From: CAVVAL01 sp963742725
GTDB taxonomy: Bacteria > Actinomycetota > Actinomycetes > Mycobacteriales > Cryptosporangiaceae
Reading direction: 5' to 3'
Assembly: GCA_963742725.1 (NCBI GenBank)
Contig: CAVUMX010000001.1
Span: 310,001 to 374,000 of the forward strand
Length of the DNA stretch: 64,000 bases
Part shown: piece after piece, positions 8,095 to 16,115 of the stretch
Numbering within the stretch: position 1 is the stretch's first letter
How the letters are laid out: each line of letters begins with the position of its first letter
Program-made: the position numbers and the translations under genes
The notes under the pieces: generated by a model
Seen by the model: only the letters and a program-made list of their open reading frames with translations
What the model was told of the DNA's origin: nothing
Databases searched by the model: none

Positions 8095-9104
8095 GTGCTC
8101 CGGGCTTTGCTCGGCTGGACCCGGGGCGGCTCGCCGGGCATCTTCGGGTAGTTCGGCGGGTACGGGGCGTCGCCGAGTCCGTGGTCGCGCTGGTCCCGGT
8201 CGGACCAGGCGAGCAGCGGCTCGATCGAGACGGGCTCGACGGCGTCGATGCCGGCGTACACGTCCCCGAGTTCGGCGAACCGCGCCGGCATGGTGCGGAT
8301 CGTGAAGTCCTCGGTTTCGACGTCCGGCAGCTCGTCCCACGTGACCGGCGCCGACACGGGCCCGGTCGGCAGCGCGCGGACACTGTAGGCGCTGGCCATC
8401 GTCCGGTCGCGAGCGTTCTGGTTGAAGTCGATGAAGACCCGCTCGCCGCGCTCCTCCTTCCACCACTTGGTGGTGATGCGGTCGGGGTCGCGGCGTTCGA
8501 TCTCGCGGGCCAGTGCCAGCGCGGCGCGGCGCACATTGGTGAAGTCCCAGGCGGCCTGGATCCGGACGGCAATGTGGACGCCCCGGTTCCCGGACGTCTT
8601 CGGCCAGCCCTCCCAGCCCAGCTCGCCCAGTACCTCCCGGACGATGCCCGCCACGCGCTTCACGTCGCCGAGATCGGTGCCGGGCTGGGGATCGAGGTCG
8701 ATGCGGAGTTCGTCCGGCTGTTCGGTGTCGGCGCGGCGGGAGTGCCACGGGTGGAACTCGATCGTGGACATCTGGACGGACCAGATCACGGATCCGAGTT
8801 CGGTGACGCACAGCTCGTCGGCGTGCCGTCCGCTGGGGAACTTCACCCGGACGGTCTCGACCCAGTCGGGCGCGCCGTGCGGCAGCCGTTTCTGGTAGAC
8901 GGCCTCGCCTTCGATCCCCTCGGGGAACCGCCGCAACATGCACGGACGCTCCCGCAGCGCCCGCACGATCCCGTCCCCGACGGACAGGTAGTAGTCGACG
9001 AGATCCCGCTTTGTCACACCAAGGGCGGGGAAGTAGACGCGGTCAGGGTTGGTGACCTTGACCGTCCGCTCCCCGACCGCGATCTCCACGAAGGGCGACG
9101 CCAT
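8091..9104 (-). CDS. Stand-alone LigD-type polymerase/primase domain protein (AEP superfamily)
   Basis: Archaeo-eukaryotic primase-type polymerase of the kind fused to ligase in LigD, here a separate 337-residue protein as in mycobacterial PolD1/PolD2. It adds nucleotides, often ribonucleotides, at gaps and double-strand break ends. The metal-binding acidic pair is D136/D138 in IDLDP; other family motifs are TNPDRVYFP, EFHPWHS, SGNRGVH and FIDFNQN. ATG 9104. Followed by the overlapping phosphoribosyltransferase gene. With LigC at 4.8-5.9 kb it makes a split polymerase-ligase pair. Confidence 0.92.
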   Translation of the reverse strand: MASPFVEIAVGERTVKVTNPDRVYFPALGVTKRDLVDYYLSVGDGIVRALRERPCMLRRFPEGIEGEAVYQKRLPHGAPDWVETVRVKFPSGRHADELCVTELGSVIWSVQMSTIEFHPWHSRRADTEQPDELRIDLDPQPGTDLGDVKRVAGIVREVLGELGWEGWPKTSGNRGVHIAVRIQAAWDFTNVRRAALALAREIERRDPDRITTKWWKEERGERVFIDFNQNARDRTMASAYSVRALPTGPVSAPVTWDELPDVETEDFTIRTMPARFAELGDVYAGIDAVEPVSIEPLLAWSDRDQRDHGLGDAPYPPNYPKMPGEPPRVQPSKARST

Positions 9105-9202
9105 GCCGCCGACCGTACCCTCACTCGTTGTGAGATGGCAGCCACAGAGGATAGAACTGTACTGAGGGGATCCGGGGCACGTCAGCCATGGGGAGGGTCA
9201 CC

Positions 9203-10486
9203 GTGCCGACCAGTATCGATGTCGCTACCCGCGTTCAACCGATGATCCGTTCCCTGTTCGGCAGCGAGCTTCCGCTGCGGATCAGGGCCTGGGACGGAAG
9301 TGAGACAGGCGGGAACGGCCCGCTCGTCGTCCTGCGCGATCCACGCGCGATCCGCCGCATCGTGTGGTCGCCGAACGAACTCGGGCTCGCGCGGGCGTTC
9401 GTCGCCGGTGAGCTCGACATCGACGGCGACCTGTTCACCGGGCTGCGGGCGATCCGCCGGCTCGTCGAGGCCGCGGGCAGCGCGATCCGGTCGGACCTGC
9501 GCGGAAAGCTCAACGTGCTGCGCGTCGCCACGGGCATCGGCGCGGTCGGCCTGCCGCCGACCCCGCCCGCCGAGGAGGTCCGGCGCCTGCCCGGCCGACG
9601 GCACAGCCCCGACCGGGACGCGGCCGCGATCAGCCACCACTACAACGTCGGCAACGAGTTCTACCGGCACGTGCTCGGCCCGTCGCTCGTCTACTCGTGC
9701 GCGTACTGGGACGACGACGCGCGCACCCTGGAGGAGGCCCAGCGCGCCAAGTGCGAGCTGGTCTGCCGCAAGCTCGGGCTCGAACCAGGCATGCGGCTCC
9801 TGGACGTGGGCTGCGGCTGGGGTTCGCTCGCCCTGCACGCGGCCCGGGAGTACGGCGTCCGCGTGGTCGGCATCACGCTGTCGGAGGAGCAGGCCAGGCT
9901 CGCGCGCACGCGGGTCGCCGCCGCGGGGCTCGACGCGCTGGTCGAGATCCGGGTCCAGGACTACCGCGAGGTGCCGGACGGTCCGTACGACACGATCGCC
10001 AGCATCGGCATGGCCGAACACGTCGGCAGGGCCCGGTACCGCGAGTACACCGCCGACCTGTTCAGCCTGCTCAAGCCCGGCGGTCGGCTGCTCAACCACC
10101 AGATCACCCGCCGTCCCGGCCCGTTCATCCCGCACGAGCGGACGTTCATCCAGGCGTACGTGTTCCCCGACGGCGAGCTGCAGCCCGTCTCGGAGGTCGT
10201 CGCCGGGCTGGAGAGCGCCGGCTTCGAGGTGCGCGACGACGAGTCCCTGCGCGAGCACTACAGCCGGACCCTGCGTTGCTGGGTCGCCAACCTCGACGCG
10301 CACTGGGACGAGTGCGTCCGCCTCACCTCACCCGGACGGGCACGCGTGTGGAAGCTGTACATGACCGGATCGGCGATGTCGTTCGACGCCGGTTCGATCA
10401 GCATCCACCAGGTGCTGGCCGTGAGGCCCGACCCGGACGGCAACAGCGGCCTCCCGCCGACCCGCGCGGCCTGGCTCATGCGCTGA
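9203..10486 (+). CDS. Cyclopropane-fatty-acyl-phospholipid synthase family methyltransferase
   Basis: SAM-dependent enzyme that modifies unsaturated acyl chains of membrane lipids (cyclopropanation or methylation). The 427-residue product has an N-terminal lipid-binding region and a C-terminal class I methyltransferase domain with SAM motif LDVGCGWGSLALHAA. Other CFA-family features are HYNVGNEFY, YSCAYW and IGMAEHVG. I prefer GTG 9203 over ATG 9188 because GGGAGG lies at the right distance only for the GTG. Monocistronic from its flanks. Confidence 0.9.
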   Translation: MPTSIDVATRVQPMIRSLFGSELPLRIRAWDGSETGGNGPLVVLRDPRAIRRIVWSPNELGLARAFVAGELDIDGDLFTGLRAIRRLVEAAGSAIRSDLRGKLNVLRVATGIGAVGLPPTPPAEEVRRLPGRRHSPDRDAAAISHHYNVGNEFYRHVLGPSLVYSCAYWDDDARTLEEAQRAKCELVCRKLGLEPGMRLLDVGCGWGSLALHAAREYGVRVVGITLSEEQARLARTRVAAAGLDALVEIRVQDYREVPDGPYDTIASIGMAEHVGRARYREYTADLFSLLKPGGRLLNHQITRRPGPFIPHERTFIQAYVFPDGELQPVSEVVAGLESAGFEVRDDESLREHYSRTLRCWVANLDAHWDECVRLTSPGRARVWKLYMTGSAMSFDAGSISIHQVLAVRPDPDGNSGLPPTRAAWLMR

Positions 10487-10578
10487 ACTCGTGGGGCTCG
10501 TGGGGCCGGTGGGATTTGACACATCTGCCGGCCGAAGTGCGGTGGAACAGGACGATTTCCGGCGCCTCATCGTGCAGA

Positions 10579-10600
10579 GTTCGCCTCGTGTTCGAGACAT
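10579..10600 (+). promoter_or_regulatory. Possible PHO-box-like tandem 11-mers before the secreted nuclease gene
   Basis: Two adjacent 11-base units, GTTCGCCTCGT and GTTCGAGACAT, share GTTCG at an exact 11-bp period, about 60 bp before the nuclease start. The known actinobacterial PhoP site is a direct repeat of 11-nt units beginning GTTCA, so this is a near match, not a full one. A further CGTGCAGAG pair flanks it (10571 and 10604). Confidence 0.35.
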
Positions 10601-10662
10601 GACCGTGCAGAGCTGATAGGAACACGCCCGTCCACCATGTTCCGCAGTACCGAGGAGTCCTC

Positions 10663-13032
10663 GTGCCCGCGTCTCCTGCCTTACGGGTGACCGCGCTGAT
10701 CGCGGGGGGCGCGCTAGCCGCCGCCACCGCCGTCTCGCTCGCCCCGTCCGCGTCCGCCTCCTCTCCCGACCTGGTGATCAGCCAGGTCTACGGCGGGGGC
10801 GGCAACAGCGGCGCCACCTACACGCACGACTTCATCGAGCTGCTGAACCGGGGCGGCGCGCCGGTCGACGTCAGCGGCTGGAGCGTCCAGTACGCGTCCG
10901 CCGCCGGCACCACGTGGCAGGTCACGCGGCTCACCGGGTCGGTCGCGCCGGGCAGGTTCTACCTGGTCCAGGAGGCGCAGGGCGCGGGCGGCACCACGCC
11001 GCTGCCGGCTCCGGACGCCACCGGCACGATCCCGATGAGCGCCAGCGCCGGCAAGATCGCGCTGGTCACGTCGCAGACCGCGCTGACCTGCGGCGCCGAC
11101 TGCGACCACGCCGACGGCGTCCGGGACTTCGTCGGCTTCGGCACCGCGAACGACTTCGAGGGTGCGGGGGCCACCCCGGGCCTGTCCAACACGACGGCGG
11201 CCCTCCGCGGCGGCGCCGACACCGACAACAACTCCGCCGACTTCACCGTTGGCGCCCCGACCCCGCGCAACAGCGGCAGCACCGGTCCCGGCCCGGACCC
11301 CGAGCCGGCACCCAAGGCCCGCATCCACGAGATTCAGGGCAAGGCGCACCGCTCGCCCCTGGCCGGCAAGGCCGTAGCGAGCGTGCCGGGCGTCGTGACC
11401 GCCGTCGGGAGCAACGGCTTCTGGTTCCAGGACCCCGAGCCGGACGCAGACCCGGCCACCAGCGAGGGCCTGTTCGTCTTCACGCAGTCGGCGCCCACGG
11501 TCAAGGCCGGGGACGCCGTCACCGTCGCCGGCACCGTCACGGAGTTCCGTCCGGGCGGCAGCGGCGGCACGAACAACCTGGCCACCACGGAGCTGACCCG
11601 CCCGACCATCGCGGTCACGGGCAGCGGATCGATCGCGCCGGCGCTGGTCGGCCCGGGCGGGCTCGTCGCGCCGGTTCCCGTGCGCACCGACGCCCCCGGT
11701 GACGTCGAGCTGTCCGAGGTGTTCGACCCGTCCGCGAACGGGCTCGACTTCTACGAGTCCCTCGAAGGCATGCTGCTGCGGGTCACCGACTCCGTGGCGA
11801 CCGGCCCGACCGCGAGCTTCGGCGAGATCCCGGTGCTGCCGGGCGGCGCCGGCACCCCGCGCAGCGCGCGCGGCGGCGTCGTCTACAGCTACGCCGACTC
11901 CAACACCGAGCGGGTCCACCTCGACGACCTGCTCGCGCCGCTGCCGAAGGTCAACACAGGCGACGTGCTCCCGGGCAACGTCGACGGCGTCCTCGACTAC
12001 TCGTTCGGCAACTTCAAGCTCCTCGCGCTCGCGACGCCGACGGCCACCGACAAGGGCCTCAAGCGGGAGACGACGCGCAAGCAGCACCCGTGGGAGCTGG
12101 CTGTCGCCACCTTCAACGTGGAGAACCTCGACCCGACCGACCCGGCCGAGAAGTTCGACGCGCTCGCGGCCGTCGTCGCGAAGAACCTGGCCGCGCCGGA
12201 CGTGATCGCGCTGGAGGAGGTCCAGGACAACAACGGGGCCGCCGACGACGGCACGGTCGCGGCCGACGCCACGTACGCCAAGTTCATCGCCGCGATCGTC
12301 GCGGCCGGCGGACCGAAGTACGACTACCGGCAGATCGACCCGGGCAACAAGACCGACGGCGGCGAGCCGGGCGGCAACATCCGCGTCGGGTTCCTGTTCA
12401 ACCCGAAGCGCGTGCAGTTCGTGGACCGTCCGGGCGGCGGCACCGACAGCGCCGTGGGCGTGGTGAAGAACGGCTTCAACGCCAGGCTCACCCAGTCCCC
12501 CGGACGGATCGACCCGGCCAACACGGCGTTCGCCAACAGCCGCAAGCCGCTCGCCGGCGAGTTCAAGTTCTTCGGTGGCACCGTGTTCGTCATCGCGAAC
12601 CACTTCAGCTCCAAGGGCGGCGACCAGCCGCTCAACGGGCGGTTCCAGCCGCCGACGCGCAGCTCCGAGACGGCGCGGCACAACCAGGCCCGCGCCGTGG
12701 GCGGCTTCGTCGACCAGATCCGCGCGATCGACAAGGACGCCAACGTCGTCGTGCTCGGGGACATCAACGACTTCGAGTTCTCCGAGACCGTCGGGCTGCT
12801 CACCAGCGGCGGCAAGCTGGTCGCGTTGCCGACCCAGCTCCCGCTGCCCGAGCGGTACAGCTACGTGTTCGAGGGCAACTCGCAGATCCTCGACCAGATC
12901 CTGGTCAGCCCCCGGTTCGGCCACCAGCTGTTCAACGACTACGACATCGTCCACGTGAACAGCGAGTTCGTCGACCAGGTCAGCGACCACGACCCGCAGG
13001 TCGCGCGCCTGATCGTGGTGCCGTTCACCTGA
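10663..13032 (+). CDS. Secreted multidomain nuclease: lamin-tail domain plus endonuclease/exonuclease/phosphatase domain
   Basis: Extracellular nuclease resembling ExeM/NucH-type enzymes. The 789-residue product has a signal peptide ending near ASA (about residue 27), a lamin-tail domain from about 30 to 150 (LVISQVYGGGGNSG, FIELLNRG), a middle OB-like region and a C-terminal EEP nuclease domain from about 475. Catalytic motifs: TFNVENL, ALEEVQD (Glu), ANHFSSKGG, VLGDINDFE and a terminal SDHDP (Asp-His). GTG 10663 follows GAGGAG. Likely role is degrading extracellular DNA for phosphate or nucleosides. A strong hairpin lies just after the stop. Confidence 0.92.
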   Translation: MPASPALRVTALIAGGALAAATAVSLAPSASASSPDLVISQVYGGGGNSGATYTHDFIELLNRGGAPVDVSGWSVQYASAAGTTWQVTRLTGSVAPGRFYLVQEAQGAGGTTPLPAPDATGTIPMSASAGKIALVTSQTALTCGADCDHADGVRDFVGFGTANDFEGAGATPGLSNTTAALRGGADTDNNSADFTVGAPTPRNSGSTGPGPDPEPAPKARIHEIQGKAHRSPLAGKAVASVPGVVTAVGSNGFWFQDPEPDADPATSEGLFVFTQSAPTVKAGDAVTVAGTVTEFRPGGSGGTNNLATTELTRPTIAVTGSGSIAPALVGPGGLVAPVPVRTDAPGDVELSEVFDPSANGLDFYESLEGMLLRVTDSVATGPTASFGEIPVLPGGAGTPRSARGGVVYSYADSNTERVHLDDLLAPLPKVNTGDVLPGNVDGVLDYSFGNFKLLALATPTATDKGLKRETTRKQHPWELAVATFNVENLDPTDPAEKFDALAAVVAKNLAAPDVIALEEVQDNNGAADDGTVAADATYAKFIAAIVAAGGPKYDYRQIDPGNKTDGGEPGGNIRVGFLFNPKRVQFVDRPGGGTDSAVGVVKNGFNARLTQSPGRIDPANTAFANSRKPLAGEFKFFGGTVFVIANHFSSKGGDQPLNGRFQPPTRSSETARHNQARAVGGFVDQIRAIDKDANVVVLGDINDFEFSETVGLLTSGGKLVALPTQLPLPERYSYVFEGNSQILDQILVSPRFGHQLFNDYDIVHVNSEFVDQVSDHDPQVARLIVVPFT

Positions 13033-13054
13033 CCTGACCTGACTGCTCTGTGAC

Positions 13055-13083
13055 GCGGCGCGCCGGTTCCTCCGGCGCGCCGC
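13055..13083. terminator. Bidirectional terminator hairpin between nuclease and vapC genes
   Basis: Perfect 12-bp inverted repeat (arms 13055-13066 and 13072-13083, GCGGCGCGCCGG on the left) with a 5-nt loop, between two convergent stop codons. There is no U-tract, as is common in actinobacteria. Confidence 0.85.
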
Positions 13084-13085
13084 TG

Positions 13086-13508
13086 TCATGAGACGGTTCC
13101 GGCGGGAACGATCCACTGTGTCGGCTGGCCTGTGGCAGCACTGATCACATCGAAATCGCTGTCGTAGTGCACTACGACAGCACCATGCAGCTCAGCCGTC
13201 GCGGCGATCAGAAGGCCAGGTACGCCTGGCCCGCGGTGCTGTCCTGTCCGGACGAGTTCCCGCTGGACCTGGCGGGCCCGATCGGTCACGGCCCTGGTGA
13301 GCGGAAGCTCCTGGTAGATCGCGCGGCGATCGGCGGCGACAGAGTCGAACTCGGCGAGAGTCCGGGCGCTGTACCCGATCTCCAGATCCACGATCGGGCT
13401 GGTGGCCAGCGTGCCGGACTCATCGAGGAGTTCCAACGCAGCCTGCACGGACGGTTCCCTCGGCACACGTGCGAGAGCGCTCTTGTCGAGCAGGTAGACG
13501 CTGGTCAC
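13086..13508 (-). CDS. vapC: PIN-domain toxin of a VapBC module, with a substituted active-site residue
   Basis: PIN-domain ribonuclease toxin, 140 residues. Acidic residues D8 (LLDKSAL), D41/E43 (VDLEIGY) and D116/D118 (YDSDFD) are in place. The usual PDLLIAATA segment instead reads PGLLIAATA, so the conserved Asp near position 98 is Gly; a single GAC-to-GGC change would explain this. The toxin may therefore be weakened or dead. ATG 13508 overlaps the antitoxin stop as ATGA. Family membership is clear; activity is uncertain. Confidence 0.88.
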   Translation of the reverse strand: MTSVYLLDKSALARVPREPSVQAALELLDESGTLATSPIVDLEIGYSARTLAEFDSVAADRRAIYQELPLTRAVTDRARQVQRELVRTGQHRGPGVPGLLIAATAELHGAVVVHYDSDFDVISAATGQPTQWIVPAGTVS

Positions 13509-13714
13509 CGCCAGGCGCCGGCCATCACGGTGCCGTCATCGAGATCCGGGCCGCCCGCGCTGTTCAGCAGGCGCCGCCGGCGCTCGGCCTTCCGCTCGGC
13601 CTCGGCGAGCGTCGCAGCCAGCGCGGCGTGAATCGTGTCCTTCTTCGTCTTCGTTCCCAGTACCTTGGCCGCCGCCGCGGTCAGCTCCGTGTCAAGATCG
13701 ATGACAGTCTTCAT
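13505..13714 (-). CDS. vapB: VapB-type antitoxin
   Basis: A 69-residue partner of the adjacent PIN toxin. The N-terminus MKTVIDLDTELTAAAAK followed by KKDTIHAALAATLAEAERK matches actinobacterial VapB antitoxins with a ribbon-helix-helix DNA-binding end; the C-terminal tail (DLDDGTVMAGAWR) would wrap the toxin. Start ATG 13714 has GGAGG upstream. Autoregulation through the inverted repeat at 13731-13747 is likely. Confidence 0.87.
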   Translation of the reverse strand: MKTVIDLDTELTAAAAKVLGTKTKKDTIHAALAATLAEAERKAERRRRLLNSAGGPDLDDGTVMAGAWR

Positions 13715-13730
13715 GCCCACCTCCCGTCGC

Positions 13731-13747
13731 GTATATACCGAATATAC
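13731..13747. promoter_or_regulatory. Candidate VapBC operator in the vapB-msrB divergent gap
   Basis: AT-rich inverted repeat GTATAT-N5-ATATAC in the 60-bp gap between vapB and msrB. It stands out from the very GC-rich surroundings and is suitable both as operator and as overlapping -10 elements for both directions. Confidence 0.6.
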
Positions 13748-13774
13748 ACGGCGCGCCGCGTTACCGTTGGCGGC

Positions 13775-14176
13775 ATGGAACCGAAGGTGAGCAAGTCCGA
13801 GGCCGAGTGGCGGGCCCAGCTCAGCCCCGACGAGTACCACGTCCTGCGCGAGGCGGGCACCGAGCGCCCGTGGACCGGCGAGTACGTCGACACCAACACG
13901 ACCGGCGTGTACCGCTGCCGCGCCTGCGACGCCGAGCTGTTCCGGTCCGACACCAAGTTCGACTCCCACTGCGGCTGGCCGAGTTTCTGGCAGCCGTCGG
14001 ACGAGGCGAACGTGGTGCTGCGCGAGGACCGCGCGCTCGGCATGGTCCGGACCGAGGTGCTGTGCGCGAACTGCGGTTCGCACCTCGGCCACGTCTTCGA
14101 CGACTCCCCGCAGACCCCGACCGGGGACCGCTACTGCATCAACTCCGTCAGCCTGACGCTCGAGCCCTCCGCCTGA
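13775..14176 (+). CDS. msrB: Peptide-methionine (R)-S-oxide reductase
   Basis: Repairs oxidised methionine (R epimer) using a thiol relay. The 133-residue product has the zinc site C48/C51 and C97/C100, the GWPSFW signature and the catalytic cysteine C121 in RYCINS; C66 in HCGWPS could act as resolving cysteine. ATG 13775 is only 28 bp from the AT-rich palindrome, so the leader must be very short or absent. The stop lies inside the 3' end of the convergent beta-propeller gene. Confidence 0.96.
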   Translation: MEPKVSKSEAEWRAQLSPDEYHVLREAGTERPWTGEYVDTNTTGVYRCRACDAELFRSDTKFDSHCGWPSFWQPSDEANVVLREDRALGMVRTEVLCANCGSHLGHVFDDSPQTPTGDRYCINSVSLTLEPSA

Positions 14177-15533
14177 GCCACCGGCCCACCAGCCAGAGCA
14201 GCAGCAGCGCGACCAGCGCCGGGACGGCGAACACCGGCACCCAGTACTGATGCACCGGCCACGGCGAGGGCCAGCCGGCCTCCCGGACGGCGCCCGTCGC
14301 CGCCAGGTCCGCCGCGACGTCGATGTTGTGGACGTCCTCGTACGGTCCGGCGAGTATCCGGTCCCCGTCGCCCCGGCGCAGTTCGGCGACCTCGGTGCCG
14401 GTCGCGTCGAACAGCGACTGGTACCACATGTCGGTCCGGAAGAGCCCCTCGATCCCGAAGCTCGACGGGTGGTACCGGACCGTGACGACGGCGTCGGACG
14501 AGCGCCAGGCGATCACCCGGACGGCGCCGTATGACTCCTGGATGCCGAACCGGTACCCGTCCACCTCCTTGCCGGTCGCCGGATCGACCCCGTACAGCTG
14601 CCATGCGCCCTTCTCCGACGTCCGGCAGGCACCGTCGCACGGGACGAACGCCGACAGCAGGACCGCACGCCCGTCCGGTGACCACGCCCCCGGACCGGCG
14701 ATCAGCGTGCGTGGCGAGATCGGCAGGTCGACCGGGTCGCTGCCGTCGGCGCCGACCGTCCGGAACCGGTTGCCGGCCACGAACGCGAGGCGCGTGCCGT
14801 CCGGTGACCAGGCGGCCGCGAGTCCCCGGACGAACTGGGGTGACGTCACTCCCTTGAACAGCGGTGTGCTGATGCCGGTGGCGAGGTCGAGCCTGCGGAC
14901 GTCACCGGTTTCGGCGCTCGTGTCGCTGATCGTCGTGACGTACGTGGCGAGCGAGCGGCCGTCCGGCGACCAGGCGAGGGGATGCTGGCCGTCGCCGTAG
15001 ACACGCGCGCGGCCGGTCCGCAGGTCACGGACGATCAACAGGTCGTAGTTCTTGTCCGACACGTACGCGAGGCGGGTGCCGTCCGGGGACAGCAGCGACA
15101 TGGTGCCGGGTGATGTCTGCGCGAACGGGGGCAGCGTCCGGTACGTGTCGTCGCGGGCGCCGATCGCCACCAGCCGGCCCTCGTCGCCGATGCCGCTGAC
15201 GGCGTCCCGGACGAGCGGTCCGTCCACGACCACGGCCGCCGCGCCGCCCGGGTACTGCATGATGGTCGGGGTCCACGCCCACGGGCGGCGGATCTCGTCC
15301 GGGATGCCGGCGGAGTCTCCCGTCGCCGGCTGGAGGCTCCGCGGCCCGCCGGTCAGGCCGGGGAGCCAGGCCACGCCGGCGACCACGACCAGCACGGCGG
15401 CGAATGCGGCGCCCACGCTCGTCACGCGGCGGCGCCGGCGCGTCCGGCTGGCACGGGTCCACAGTTCGTCGTCGACCCTGGCGGGCGGCATCTCGTCGGC
15501 CAGTTCCCTGAGGGCGTCGTGCAGTCCGGTCAT
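14148..15533 (-). CDS. Membrane-anchored TolB-like beta-propeller protein, partner of the SigE-family sigma factor
   Basis: A 461-residue protein with a cytoplasmic N-terminus, a transmembrane helix near residues 37-56, repeated beta-propeller motifs (LSPDGTRLAYVS, WSPDGRSLATY, WSPDGTRLAFVAG, WSPDGRAVLLS) and a second hydrophobic helix near the C-terminus followed by Arg-rich residues. ATG 15533 overlaps the sigma factor stop (ATGA). It may act as an anti-sigma factor or surface sensor: the N-terminal 35 residues face the cytoplasm and could bind sigma. That role is inference. Overlaps msrB by 29 bp, tail to tail. Confidence 0.85.
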   Translation of the reverse strand: MTGLHDALRELADEMPPARVDDELWTRASRTRRRRRVTSVGAAFAAVLVVVAGVAWLPGLTGGPRSLQPATGDSAGIPDEIRRPWAWTPTIMQYPGGAAAVVVDGPLVRDAVSGIGDEGRLVAIGARDDTYRTLPPFAQTSPGTMSLLSPDGTRLAYVSDKNYDLLIVRDLRTGRARVYGDGQHPLAWSPDGRSLATYVTTISDTSAETGDVRRLDLATGISTPLFKGVTSPQFVRGLAAAWSPDGTRLAFVAGNRFRTVGADGSDPVDLPISPRTLIAGPGAWSPDGRAVLLSAFVPCDGACRTSEKGAWQLYGVDPATGKEVDGYRFGIQESYGAVRVIAWRSSDAVVTVRYHPSSFGIEGLFRTDMWYQSLFDATGTEVAELRRGDGDRILAGPYEDVHNIDVAADLAATGAVREAGWPSPWPVHQYWVPVFAVPALVALLLLWLVGRWLRRRARASG

Positions 15534-16045
15534 GACGAGGCCACCTCCTTCGCGGGGCTCCACAGGTCGGCGAGTTCGGGCGCGAGTTCGCGCAGCCGTC
15601 CGAGGGCGTGGCGGGTCTGGCTCTTCACCGTCCCCAGCCGGATGCCGAGGACGGCGGCGGTCTGCGATTCGCTCAGGTCCTCGTAGAACCGGAGCACCAG
15701 GATCGTGCGCTGCTTCGGCGTGAGGCGGGCGAGGGCGCCGCGCAGCGTCACGCGCAGGGAGAGGTCCGGTTCGGCGCCGGACGGCTCGGGCATCCGCTCG
15801 TGCGGCACCTCCGTGAGCCGGCGCCGTCGCCACGCGGAGACGTGTTCGGTGTAGACGATCCGGCGCACGTACGCCTCCGGATCGCCCTTGCTGACCAGCC
15901 TGGGCCAGCGCAGCGCCGCCTTGTACAGCGCGGTCTGCACCAGGTCCTCGGCGTGCTGCCGATCACCCGTGAGCAGGTACGCGACCCGGGACAGGGCCTG
16001 CGTCCGCGCCTGGACGAACGCTCGGAACGACTCTTCGGAATCCAC
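15530..16045 (-). CDS. SigE-family (ECF) RNA polymerase sigma factor
   Basis: ECF sigma factor of 171 residues with region 2 (FRAFVQARTQALSRVAYLLTGD, HAEDLVQTAL) and region 4 (LTPKQRTILVLRFYEDLSESQTAAVLGI, then GTVKSQ). The SigE family is common in actinobacteria and often sits beside a membrane or WD40-type protein, as here. GTG 16045 is preceded by AGGAGGAGG. Downstream, the beta-propeller protein gene overlaps by 4 bp, so the pair is coupled. Confidence 0.94.
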   Translation of the reverse strand: MDSEESFRAFVQARTQALSRVAYLLTGDRQHAEDLVQTALYKAALRWPRLVSKGDPEAYVRRIVYTEHVSAWRRRRLTEVPHERMPEPSGAEPDLSLRVTLRGALARLTPKQRTILVLRFYEDLSESQTAAVLGIRLGTVKSQTRHALGRLRELAPELADLWSPAKEVASS

Positions 16046-16115
16046 TCGACCTCCTCCTGCCCGTATACACGCGCAGCAGGCACCGTGCGGAGGGAACCAC
16101 GCTAGCCTCTGCCCG

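Noticed and set aside
10714..13116. Open frame of 800 codons on the minus strand opposite the nuclease
   Set aside because: Arg/Val/Asp-rich shadow typical of high-GC third-position bias; the plus strand has clear domains and a signal peptide.
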